Part shown: one piece after another, positions 8,425 to 15,006 of the stretch
How the letters are laid out: each line of letters opens with the position of its first letter
How positions within the stretch are numbered: position 1 is the stretch's first letter
Notes under the pieces: model-generated
The model's database searches: none
What the model was told of the DNA's origin: nothing
What the model saw: the letters and a program-made list of their open reading frames with translations, nothing else
Translations under genes and position numbers: made by a program
DNA from: Candidatus Hydrogenedentota bacterium
GTDB taxonomy: Bacteria > Hydrogenedentota > Hydrogenedentia > Hydrogenedentales > CAITNO01
NCBI GenBank assembly: GCA_022710255.1
Contig: JAKLHG010000026.1
Span: forward strand, 1 to 15,006
Length of the DNA: 15,006 nucleotides
Direction of reading: 5' to 3'

Positions 8425-8454
8425 TTGACCATGTGCTGAAACGCGTGGTATGAT
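8425..8454 (+). promoter_or_regulatory. Sigma-70-type promoter of the plus-strand Gfo/Idh/MocA gene
   Basis: TTGACC (8425-8430), an 18-base spacer and TATGAT (8449-8454): five of six matches in each box. The predicted start near 8461 leaves a leader of about 46 bases before ATG 8507. The in-frame ATG at 8450 lies inside the -10 box, so it cannot be the translation start from this promoter. The spacer holds TGAAACGCGTGG, and a related GGAAAACGCGGG occurs at about 8384-8395; these could be halves of an operator, but that is weak. Confidence 0.65.
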
Positions 8455-8493
8455 TTATGTCCCGACCGAATTGAGTATACAACCCATGAAACA

Positions 8494-8498
8494 AAGGA
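8494..8498 (+). promoter_or_regulatory. Ribosome binding site selecting ATG 8507
   Basis: AAGGA with an eight-base gap to ATG 8507. The earlier in-frame ATGs at 8486 and 8450 lack such a site, and starting at 8507 puts the twin-arginine motif at residues 8-9, as is usual. Confidence 0.65.
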
Positions 8499-8506
8499 AC
8501 ACCAGC

Positions 8507-9940
8507 ATGGACAAGATTGCCTTGACAAGACGGGCCTTTATCGCAGCGACAACCACAAGCATGGCCTTCGGCGCCATACGGTTGGAGAACGGCAAGGAAA
8601 TCATTGACGCTCCCCCCGTGACGCCCAACACGGCGAAGGTGGTGCCAAGAAAAATGTCGCCCAATGAAAAAGTAAATATCGCCGCCATCGGCGCCGGCGG
8701 CAAAGGGTTTTCCGACATTATGAGTTGCGGGAAACTGGGCGAGAATGTTGTCGCCCTGTGTGATGTAGACTGGGACCGTTGCTCTGAAGCGTTCTACCGC
8801 ATGAAAGACGCCAAACAGTTCAAGGATTACCGGGTTATGCTGGAGAAAATGCCCGAGATAGACGCGGTGACCATCTCCACGCCCGACCACACCCATGCTC
8901 CGGCGGCGTATATGGCCATGATGATGGGAAAACATGTCTATGTCCAGAAGCCGTTGACCCATACGGTAGCCGAGGCGCGCCTGCTGAAGAACATCGCGGC
9001 CGAGTGCGGCGTGATGACGCAAATGGGCAACCAGGGACACTGTGGCAACGGTGTGCGCACCCTGTGCGAGATGATTTGGAGCGGCGCCATTGGCGATGTG
9101 CGTGAGGTACATGTGTGGACGCACCGGCCGGTGTGGGATAACCAGGGCCTGGCCGAACCGCTCCCCCCTGAGGTGGCCCCGGAAAATCTGGATTGGGACC
9201 GGTGGATCGGCGCGGCGCCATGGCGTCCCTACAATCACAAGATTGCTCCCCACGACTGGCGCGCGTGGCAGGACTTCGGCGGCGGCTCCCTCGGTGATAT
9301 GGCCTGCCATATCATGGATGCGGCCTATATGTCGATGAAACTGGTGGAAGCGCCGGACTACACGGTGGAAGTGGTGGAGCAAAAGGGACGCAACGACCAG
9401 ACCTTCCCCATCGCCACCACCATCAAATACGCCTTTCCTGCGCGGGGCGCCATGCCGCCTGTCGATGTGTACTGGTATGACGGCCATTACCCGGACGAGA
9501 AGACTGGCGAAGAGATTTACAACCGGCCCAAGCGTCCCGCCGGCATTCCCGAAAACGAAAAACTTGGCGACGACGACATGAACGGTTCGTTCTTTGTGGG
9601 CGACAAGGGCATTTTAACCGCCGGTGAATACGGCGGGGAGCCCCGGCTTATGCCCGCCACGGCCATGAAGGATTACACCTTCCCGCCCGAAACCGCAGAA
9701 CGTATTCCGGACGAAAGCCCCTATTTCGACTGGGTCCGCGGCATCAAAACCGGCAAACTGCCCTGCTCGAATTTCGATTACGCCGGACCGTTTACAGAAA
9801 TGGTCAATTTCGGAAATCTGGTGGTCAAGTCCGGCCAGAAACTTCACTGGGATAATATAAAAGGTGAAGTGATGGATGTGCCGAATCCGGGTGAAATCGT
9901 CAGCAAGGAATATCGCAAGGGTTGGGAACTCCCTTGCTGA
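8507..9940 (+). CDS. Tat-exported Gfo/Idh/MocA family oxidoreductase (QKP variant)
   Basis: A 477-residue NAD(P)-dependent oxidoreductase of the Gfo/Idh/MocA family and a paralogue of the divergent gene at 6747-8081. The twin-arginine signal is LTRRAFIAATT (Arg8-Arg9). The Rossmann part has GAGGKG (62-67), then STPDHTHAP (124-132). In place of EKP it has QKP (147-149): the lysine is kept and the glutamate is lost. The second domain has the FGGGSLGDMACHIMDA block with His268 and Asp271, and the C-terminus ends YRKGWELPC. Between about 360 and 400 it carries an insert (PDEKTGEEIYNRPKRP) typical of the larger secreted members. The substrate is unknown, probably a sugar or sugar-derived polyol. 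The start at 8507 is set by the promoter and AAGGA site; the frame also opens at 8450, which is not usable. The gene ends before a strong terminator, so it is probably a one-gene transcript. Confidence 0.92.
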   Translation: MDKIALTRRAFIAATTTSMAFGAIRLENGKEIIDAPPVTPNTAKVVPRKMSPNEKVNIAAIGAGGKGFSDIMSCGKLGENVVALCDVDWDRCSEAFYRMKDAKQFKDYRVMLEKMPEIDAVTISTPDHTHAPAAYMAMMMGKHVYVQKPLTHTVAEARLLKNIAAECGVMTQMGNQGHCGNGVRTLCEMIWSGAIGDVREVHVWTHRPVWDNQGLAEPLPPEVAPENLDWDRWIGAAPWRPYNHKIAPHDWRAWQDFGGGSLGDMACHIMDAAYMSMKLVEAPDYTVEVVEQKGRNDQTFPIATTIKYAFPARGAMPPVDVYWYDGHYPDEKTGEEIYNRPKRPAGIPENEKLGDDDMNGSFFVGDKGILTAGEYGGEPRLMPATAMKDYTFPPETAERIPDESPYFDWVRGIKTGKLPCSNFDYAGPFTEMVNFGNLVVKSGQKLHWDNIKGEVMDVPNPGEIVSKEYRKGWELPC

Positions 9941-9954
9941 AGAAGTGTTCGAAC

Positions 9955-9994
9955 ATGCGGGAAACGGTGCACCGTTTCCCGCATTATTCTTTTT
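9955..9994 (+). terminator. Rho-independent terminator after the plus-strand Gfo/Idh/MocA gene
   Basis: A perfect palindrome of 15-base arms with no spacer (9955-9969 and 9970-9984) is followed by TATTCTTTTT. In RNA the central bases form the loop, leaving a GC-rich stem of about 13 pairs. The T-rich side lies on the plus strand, so it serves the gene ending at 9940; the convergent gene ends at 10023 before reaching it and has only a weak T run on its side. Confidence 0.88.
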
Positions 9995-10022
9995 GGGGAA
10001 AAGCCATGTTGCCTGCAACCGC

Positions 10023-11906
10023 TCATGAACGGCGGCGGAGCGCCTTGATCAGTTCCAGAAGGCGGTCTTCGGTTTCGGCATAGCGCAGCACACCCTGTTT
10101 ATCGATGAGCACCGTTTGCGGAATGGCGTTGACACCATAGTTATTAAAAGAGACATAGGGGTCCGCGTCCCTGCCCACGGGAAACGTAATTGCATAGCGC
10201 TCCAAGTATTGCTCCACTTCGTCCGGTTCGCTGCCGGCGTCATGAACGCCGATAACGGCCACATCCCCCCCGGCACCAAAAAGTTCATGTATGATGCGCA
10301 ATTCGGTAAGCCGGTTCAATGCAAAATGGCTGGTGTCAAACCCCGCCCACAAGGTCAGCACGACAACCTTGCCCTTAAGGTCGGACAGGGCCAGGGGCGG
10401 ACTGTTAAACCATTCCGCGCACTTGATGGGAGGCGCGGCTTTGTCGATCAGCGGCGTCAAGTTATTGCGCCCTGGTTGGTGCGGCGTTTTCTCAAGGCGC
10501 GGTTCAAATTCCTCCAGAACGACTTCCACCTTTCCTGGTTTTTCCAGGTCCACGGTAAAATCACGATGCAGGAACCGTAACGGATGTTCGATGCGGAACG
10601 CGATGGTCTTTTGTTCGGGCTGGTAAAATAGTTGTATTTCAAAAATCCCCGAATCATCGGTCAACACATGAACCGGCGCCGGCAAATTCAGGGACCGGAC
10701 ATACAACCGCGCCGGCTCCGCATCCTTGGGAAGGATTCCGCGCCCGCGGATCAGGGGCAACCGGACCAGTTTGATGGGCTTCAGGTCCACTTCACGGACC
10801 TCACCGAGGGTCACGGGGATATCAGCCAGGATTTTGGTCATATAACCGGACGGCGGCACCACGCGCAGTACCCCTTCGCCGCTGCCCGAACGCAGGGTAA
10901 AACGGCCACGGGCATCCGAAAAGGTGTCTTCAAAAATGGTGTCTTCAATGCGAAACAACAGTCTTGCGCCGGGACACGGCTTGCCGTCCGGAAAGACGAT
11001 ACTGCCCCGGATTATATAGGGCGGCTTCAACTCGATGTCCAACACGGCGGTTTCCTCCCGCCGGGTCATGTCGGCGACCATCGGTGTCGGAGACGCGTAG
11101 TCGGGATGGCGTACGGCAACCAGGTAGTGATCCTCCGGCGCGCGGAGATGATAAAAGCCTTCCCCGTCGGTCAAAGCCTCCGCAAATTTTCGCTGGCCGC
11201 TGACCCCCTTCTGGAATACGGAAATCCGTGCGTTCTGCACGGGTTTCTTTTCCGCAGTGACCCGGCCGCGCAACCGGGTCCCGGGATAAAGCACAATGTC
11301 CCGGCGCCGGCTGTCCTCCGGCAGATAGGCGACATCGGAATACGCATAGTCGTGATGAGCAAGGGTCATCTTAATAAAACCGCCGGCGGGGATACACGTG
11401 ATATCCAGAAAGCCGCTGTCATCGCTGCGCAGCATCGGGAATCCCTTTTCAGCCAAATCCTCCACGGAAACGGCGAAACGGTCGTTGACAACCATGCCGG
11501 TGATGCGCGCGCCCGGCACCGGCATAAACTCATTGTTAATGACACGAATGGCGATTCCGGCGGGTTCCGTTAACACCAGATTCACCTCCAGATCATCCAC
11601 GGGGACGGTGGTAAAACCGTCCATCGCAAAGTCCGGATGATAGGCCACCACCTCCATCGGGCCGACAGCAACCTCTTCAAAACGGAAGGTGCCCTTACCG
11701 CCCGTGGTCATGTCGCGCACGCGCCGGTCCTGGTTCATATAAACCCGGGCGCCTTCAATGGCCGCGCCGTCAGCGCGCACTACTTTGCCGCTGATGGTGG
11801 CGGCGCCCATGGGAAGGGCAAACAACATCGCGCACAGGGCGAGTGCCGCCAGAACGCGAAGGCGCACCCTGGCCGCAACCGTTCCAAAAGAAAATAACAG
11901 CGCCAT
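10023..11906 (-). CDS. Secreted protein with carboxypeptidase-regulatory-like repeats and a C-terminal cysteine-less TlpA/AhpC-like thioredoxin domain
   Basis: A 627-residue exported protein. Residues 1-35 form a Sec signal peptide (basic RVRLR, then a hydrophobic core ending LPMGAA). It continues with several beta-sandwich repeats of the carboxypeptidase-regulatory/Cna-B-like kind, recognisable by GKVVRADGAAIEGARV near 40, GRVTAEKKPVQNARISV and GSIVFPDGKPCPGARL. From about 491 to the end there is a thioredoxin fold of the TlpA/AhpC type (LSDLKGKVVVLTLW, later NAIPQTVLID with the cis-proline at 596). Where a redox-active member has WCxxC, this one has WAGFDTS (520-526), so thiol-disulfide exchange at that site is not expected. 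ATG 11906 is chosen over an upstream frame start because AGGAG (11921-11917) lies 10 bases before it and a signal peptide begins there. The previous gene stops 7 bp earlier, so translation is probably coupled. Confidence 0.88.
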   Translation of the reverse strand: MALLFSFGTVAARVRLRVLAALALCAMLFALPMGAATISGKVVRADGAAIEGARVYMNQDRRVRDMTTGGKGTFRFEEVAVGPMEVVAYHPDFAMDGFTTVPVDDLEVNLVLTEPAGIAIRVINNEFMPVPGARITGMVVNDRFAVSVEDLAEKGFPMLRSDDSGFLDITCIPAGGFIKMTLAHHDYAYSDVAYLPEDSRRRDIVLYPGTRLRGRVTAEKKPVQNARISVFQKGVSGQRKFAEALTDGEGFYHLRAPEDHYLVAVRHPDYASPTPMVADMTRREETAVLDIELKPPYIIRGSIVFPDGKPCPGARLLFRIEDTIFEDTFSDARGRFTLRSGSGEGVLRVVPPSGYMTKILADIPVTLGEVREVDLKPIKLVRLPLIRGRGILPKDAEPARLYVRSLNLPAPVHVLTDDSGIFEIQLFYQPEQKTIAFRIEHPLRFLHRDFTVDLEKPGKVEVVLEEFEPRLEKTPHQPGRNNLTPLIDKAAPPIKCAEWFNSPPLALSDLKGKVVVLTLWAGFDTSHFALNRLTELRIIHELFGAGGDVAVIGVHDAGSEPDEVEQYLERYAITFPVGRDADPYVSFNNYGVNAIPQTVLIDKQGVLRYAETEDRLLELIKALRRRS

Positions 11907-11913
11907 ACTTGCA

Positions 11914-12693
11914 TTACTCCTGGGCCGGGGCCAGCCATAAACCGGGCAATTCCCGTTTTTCACCTGCCGACATCATGATCGTCAGCGCCTTCGTATCCGG
12001 CGGACGGAAACCATCCACCGCTTCAAAATGCAGGGTGTTCGCCCCTTCGGGCGCTTCCAGCCGGAACCGGCCGTCCGCGCCGGTGCGCGTGGCTCCAGCC
12101 GCCCGCCCCTGTGTCTCAAGAAGCACCCGCGCCCCGGGAACGGGCCCGCCCGACCGGGCGTTTTGTATGACGCCCGTTATCACCCCTTTGCCGGACAAGG
12201 TGAGCCGCACCTGTTCTGCGGGCGCGTCGCCCCGGAGCGCCACCCGCCGCCACCCGTCGCCGATGCGCCCCGGCGCACTGGCTTGCACCATGTATACACC
12301 CGGTTTCAACAGGACATGGAAAACTCCCGTGCCATCGGTCCTGCTGAAAGCCGTATCATGGGGAGGTTGGGCATTGCGCGCCATGACCGTCGCGCCGGAA
12401 ACGGGTTTATCACCACTGCGCAGCGCAACAAGTCCCTGCAGCGGCACGCCCTGGTAAAGGATCACCTGCAAGTCAGCCTCGTCCGCAGCCACATTCGCGA
12501 CGGCCTCCTGCGCATAGAGCGGGTGCTCAAATTTCAGGGCCACCTTCGCGCCCCGGGGAACGCCGGCAAGTGTAAACCGGCCCTCCGCATCGGAAACGGG
12601 CAGGGTTACGTTCAAAGCCTCCAGTTTAAAAAGCGGAATGCCCACCTTCACGGGTTCGGTAATCGCGAGGGCAGTAATGCGGACATTCCGCAC
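11914..12693 (-). CDS. Distal part of a frameshifted secreted carboxypeptidase-regulatory-like protein
   Basis: This open frame begins at GTG 12693 and gives 259 residues, but its coding character starts further upstream, at about 12732, with GQVKDERGNPVRNVRI, the classic opening of a carboxypeptidase-regulatory-like domain. It holds about three such beta-sandwich units (for example GLVALRSGDKPVSGATV and GVIQNARSGGPVPGARV), each of the type that coats or scaffolds secreted proteins. It has no signal peptide or ribosome binding site of its own. The missing signal peptide and the first unit lie in the overlapping frame at 12648-13079. Joining the two near the run of four C bases on the minus strand (12733-12730) gives one protein of about 390 residues. 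It ends 7 bp before the 627-residue gene of the same architecture, so it was probably the second gene of that pair. Confidence 0.75.
   Translation of the reverse strand: MRNVRITALAITEPVKVGIPLFKLEALNVTLPVSDAEGRFTLAGVPRGAKVALKFEHPLYAQEAVANVAADEADLQVILYQGVPLQGLVALRSGDKPVSGATVMARNAQPPHDTAFSRTDGTGVFHVLLKPGVYMVQASAPGRIGDGWRRVALRGDAPAEQVRLTLSGKGVITGVIQNARSGGPVPGARVLLETQGRAAGATRTGADGRFRLEAPEGANTLHFEAVDGFRPPDTKALTIMMSAGEKRELPGLWLAPAQE
11917..11921 (-). promoter_or_regulatory. Ribosome binding site selecting ATG 11906
   Basis: Minus-strand AGGAG just before the stop codon of the upstream gene and 10 bases before ATG 11906. It places the start of the 627-residue protein at its signal peptide, not 19 codons earlier. 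Confidence 0.55.
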
Positions 12694-13079
12694 AGGGTTC
12701 CCGCGCTCATCCTTGACCTGCCCGGAAACGGGGCAGCGGGAACCGGGGTCAGTTTCAGGCCCGAGGTCCGGTCCCCCGGGGCAATGTCAAGATGCACGCC
12801 GGTCCATCCATATCCCGGCGCCGACATAAAAACCCCGGTGTTTCCGTAATACTCCCCTGCGATGGTAAAAGAGCCGTCCGCGGCGACGGTGCCTTCGACC
12901 ACCGGTGCACCGAGCCCGGGCTCAACAAAAACACGCGCACCGACCACTGCCGCTCCCGCACCGCCCGCGATAGTACCGGCAAGTCCGGCATTCGCCCGAC
13001 CGGCCCAGGCCATGCTTAAAACGGCGGCCCATACAGTCAGAAAAACTCTAGCGCCTAACACTCCATTGTAACAATCCAT
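12648..13079 (-). CDS. Proximal part of the same frameshifted secreted carboxypeptidase-regulatory-like protein
   Basis: The frame carries a likely signal peptide (MDCYNGVLGARVFLTVWAAV..., cleavage near AGRANA) and one carboxypeptidase-regulatory-like domain (GTIAGGAGAAVVGARVFVEP, later DGSFTIAGEYYG and GVFMSAPGYGW). The sensible sequence stops at LKLTPVPAAP; the last 25 or so residues (RSRMSAGTLCGMSALLP...) look like out-of-frame translation of the next domain. ATG 13079 is chosen because the signal peptide fits; it has GCGGAG only two bases upstream, and ATGs at 13103 and 13118 are alternatives. The gene lies 75 bp downstream of coaE on the same strand. It may be a decayed gene, or an intact gene with a one-base assembly error. 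Confidence 0.7.
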   Translation of the reverse strand: MDCYNGVLGARVFLTVWAAVLSMAWAGRANAGLAGTIAGGAGAAVVGARVFVEPGLGAPVVEGTVAADGSFTIAGEYYGNTGVFMSAPGYGWTGVHLDIAPGDRTSGLKLTPVPAAPFPGRSRMSAGTLCGMSALLPSRLPNP

Positions 13080-13154
13080 GACTCCGCTTTCACATCTATC
13101 CATCGTGCCTGTACACATGGTACCATTTTCATAACCGGTTCCACCCCCCGGCCT

Positions 13155-13757
13155 TCACGCCTCCAGGCGGCGAAGGACCTCCGCCAAGGCGGCCACCTGT
13201 TCCCGTAACGAGTGCAGATCCCCGTCATTATAAATAACCCAATCGGCCAGGGGAAGCTTATGCTCGGGCGGCGTTTGCGCCGCCATGCGCCGCCGCGCTT
13301 CCGCTTCCCCCATGTTCCTGTACAAGGCAAGGCGCTCTGCGCGCAGCTTTGCATCGGCGAGCACGAGGATCATACCCGAAAGCCATGGCTCCCGGATGCC
13401 CCCTTCTGAAAAAAGTGCCGCCTCCACGACAATAATCCGCTGCCCCTGTTCCGACAAGTCCGCGCATTGCGCGCCTATGGATTGCAGGATAGCCGGGTGC
13501 AGCAGTTCATTCAAACGGCGCCGGGCCCCTTCGTCCACAAAAACCCGGGCAGCAAGTTTCTCCCGGGATAGCAGGCCATCTTCCATGACTTCGGAACCGA
13601 AGGAATCCGCCACCGCCTGACGAATCCCGGTATCCTCCTCCAGAAGACGGTGGCCCGTTTCATCCGCGTCGATCACGGGGATGCCGGCGTCGCGTAAAAA
13701 CCGCGCCACCGTGGATTTCCCGCTGCCAATACCCCCGGTCAACCCAATAAGTTTCAT
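13155..13757 (-). CDS. coaE: Dephospho-CoA kinase
   Basis: This 200-residue enzyme catalyses the last step of coenzyme A synthesis, transferring phosphate from ATP to the 3'-hydroxyl of dephospho-CoA in the cytoplasm. The family features are clear: P-loop GGIGSGKS (8-15) after MKLIGLT, the VIDADETGH element near 32-40, LLHPAI in the middle, VVEAALFSEGG in place of the usual hydrophobic PLLFE segment, and the C-terminal DWVIYNDGDLHSLREQV block. Its length is normal. ATG 13757 is preferred because the family begins with this MxxIGLTGG; GTG 13763 and TTG 13760 are in frame and sit closer to the ribosome binding site GGGAGG, which lies 11 bases before the ATG. The site overlaps the end of the preceding gene (stop 13764), so translation coupling is likely. 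Next downstream are the secreted beta-sandwich proteins. Confidence 0.96.
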   Translation of the reverse strand: MKLIGLTGGIGSGKSTVARFLRDAGIPVIDADETGHRLLEEDTGIRQAVADSFGSEVMEDGLLSREKLAARVFVDEGARRRLNELLHPAILQSIGAQCADLSEQGQRIIVVEAALFSEGGIREPWLSGMILVLADAKLRAERLALYRNMGEAEARRRMAAQTPPEHKLPLADWVIYNDGDLHSLREQVAALAEVLRRLEA

Positions 13758-13763
13758 CAACAC

Positions 13764-14984
13764 TTATACCTCCCTGTCCTCCAACTCGCGCAGGCGCATG
13801 GTAAAGGTATTCACCATTTTCTGAACCGTTTTAAATACCAACCTGATAAGTGTATTGTTGTTTTCAGCAGCGGCTTCATGTCGCACGGTTATCGTCTCGT
13901 CGTTCCGTATGCAGGATACGGACTCAAGAATTGTGGGCTTTGACAAGTGGAGCAGTATGGAGCCTATCGTAAGGGGCGTCTCCACACAAAAACGCAGCAA
14001 AATCAAGCCGTCCTCTTCCGGAACCCGCTTGATAATCATAATGCCCAACGAAAGGGGTGACAAAATCGGGAACTTGAGTATGCGGACGAAATCCTGGGGC
14101 AGTCGAAGTGCAACCCGCTGACGCAGCGCATCATAGCTGAAACCGGAGGCTGCCTGCAGCACGACCCAGCGCGCCAGTGTTTCGGGTCCGGGGAGGTTCC
14201 TGGGAGACCGCGCTTCCGAAGCGGGTATGCCGTCGCCGCCGGACAAAGAGGAAAATAAACTTTTCATCTCGGGAACGGACCCGCCGCCGCGCCCTTTGTA
14301 CAGCAGCCGCGCCAGCACCCTCACGGCATAATCGAAAAGGGGGATATGACTGTTTGTACCGCATGTCATATCCAGTTCGGCCGTCAACAAGGTCACAAGG
14401 CCCTGTATCTTCGTGGAAGGTTCCATGCCAAGAAGCCGGGAGAAGCAAGGCCCGGCCAAGGCAGGCAAATCTTTCAACGCAATCATGAGCCCGGGGACAT
14501 CCTCCTGCCCCTCCGCCGCCTTGCCGAGGTCAAGAAGGCGGGTTTCATACCGTGCATACAAGACGGAACAAGCCTGCCGGGCATTCCTGGCGACAGCCTT
14601 TTCTCCTGACTCCAGCGCCATATGGGCCACCGCCTCCAGCGCGGCGGCCCAAAGCCCCAGGCCTTTCAGAGAAAACCGGGACAGTGCCGCCTGCATGGAG
14701 GCACCATCCCCGACATCGCAGTCTGAAACAGCGCAGAAAAGAGAATCCAGTTGCGGGAGCCATTCGGCCATCCGCGCGCGATGGCCCAGGAAGATCACGT
14801 CGGCATAAGCCGAAAGCGTCAGCATGGCCGCTTCACACATCGTATCCGGCGTCTCCGAAAAATCCTTATCCTTCCTGAGGACCAGTGCGGTGTTCAACGC
14901 ATGCGTGACGGAAAGGGTGTGGAAGTGCGGGGCAAACACGAGCAGGGCCATGGCTGAAAAAAAATCCCACGGAAGCACTTTCAT
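13764..14984 (-). CDS. Unrecognised protein (406 aa) directly upstream of coaE
   Basis: I do not recognise this protein. ATG 14984 gives 406 residues. The frame is also open through to the right edge (DTEPPGN before the Met), so the true start could lie outside the window; only a weak GGA is seen before this ATG. The N-terminal 35 residues (FFSAMALLVFAPHFHTLSVTHALNTALVL) are moderately hydrophobic but not a clean signal or membrane helix. The middle is helical and Ala/Leu/Cys-rich, with no nucleotide-binding or catalytic motif. A glycine-rich, low-complexity stretch (GRGGGS, SLSGGDG) lies near 230-250. The C-terminal half has beta-rich sequence (RILKFPILSPLSLGIMIIKRV, LTIGSILLHLSKPTI) and ends in a helix (MVNTFTMRLRELEDREV). 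Its stop is 7 bp before coaE, so it is almost certainly in the same transcript. Confidence 0.72.
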   Translation of the reverse strand: MKVLPWDFFSAMALLVFAPHFHTLSVTHALNTALVLRKDKDFSETPDTMCEAAMLTLSAYADVIFLGHRARMAEWLPQLDSLFCAVSDCDVGDGASMQAALSRFSLKGLGLWAAALEAVAHMALESGEKAVARNARQACSVLYARYETRLLDLGKAAEGQEDVPGLMIALKDLPALAGPCFSRLLGMEPSTKIQGLVTLLTAELDMTCGTNSHIPLFDYAVRVLARLLYKGRGGGSVPEMKSLFSSLSGGDGIPASEARSPRNLPGPETLARWVVLQAASGFSYDALRQRVALRLPQDFVRILKFPILSPLSLGIMIIKRVPEEDGLILLRFCVETPLTIGSILLHLSKPTILESVSCIRNDETITVRHEAAAENNNTLIRLVFKTVQKMVNTFTMRLRELEDREV

Positions 14985-15006
14985 ATTTCCGGGCGGTTCG
15001 GTATCA

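Noticed and set aside
8325..8528. Upstream extension of the 73-residue frame to 8528
   Set aside because: It overlaps the promoter and start of the divergent gene, has no ribosome binding site, and reads like noncoding sequence.
8366..9487. Minus-strand open frame of 373 residues
   Set aside because: It is antisense to the plus-strand oxidoreductase, is very rich in His, Arg and Gly, and has no domain; the real gene is unambiguous.
10632..11573. Plus-strand open frame of 313 residues
   Set aside because: It is antisense to the secreted repeat protein; no motif.
12715..12745. Programmed ribosomal frameshift at the break in the repeat protein
   Set aside because: The shift would need re-reading one base, but the codons there (GCC CCG TTT) do not form a standard slippery heptamer and no clear downstream stem was seen.
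12028..12849. Plus-strand open frame of 273 residues
   Set aside because: It runs opposite the frameshifted repeat protein and shows no coding features of its own.
13117..13140. Palindromes ATGGTACCAT and AACCGGTT between coaE and the next gene
   Set aside because: They are 8-10 bases long and not arranged as an operator or terminator; chance is sufficient.

Overview
This looks like a window from a GC-rich bacterium of the Planctomycetota or a similar lineage (Hydrogenedentota and Lentisphaerota are alternatives). The clues are a Hanks-type kinase fused to a WD40-like propeller, two Tat-exported Gfo/Idh/MocA oxidoreductases, and strings of carboxypeptidase-regulatory-like domains. The lineage is an inference from gene content; there is no rRNA or other marker in the window. 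No tRNA, rRNA, CRISPR array, transposase or phage gene was seen.

Left third (1-6610, minus strand). A very long open frame enters from the left edge and starts at 5045. It encodes at least 1681 residues: cytoplasmic Ser/Thr kinase, one membrane helix, coiled coil, beta-propeller, helical repeat region, a thioredoxin-like fold without cysteines, and the beginning of a beta-sandwich domain. Upstream, 201 bp away, is a DUF3754/TMEM143-like membrane protein with its own good promoter.

Middle (6747-9994). Two Tat-dependent Gfo/Idh/MocA dehydrogenase paralogues are transcribed divergently from a shared control region. The minus-strand copy is preceded by a small 73-residue gene with a good ribosome binding site. 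The plus-strand copy has a near-consensus promoter, which shows that its start is at 8507, and ends in a perfect 30-bp palindromic terminator.

Right third (10023-15006, minus strand). A tight operon-like run reads leftward: an unrecognised 406-residue protein, coaE (dephospho-CoA kinase), a secreted multi-domain carboxypeptidase-regulatory-like protein broken by an apparent one-base frameshift, and a 627-residue secreted protein that combines the same repeats with a cysteine-less TlpA-like thioredoxin domain.

Intergenic stretches are all under 300 bp: 5046-5246, 6489-6746, 8325-8506, 9941-10022 and 13080-13154. Apart from the promoters, terminator and small gene listed here, nothing convincing was seen in them.
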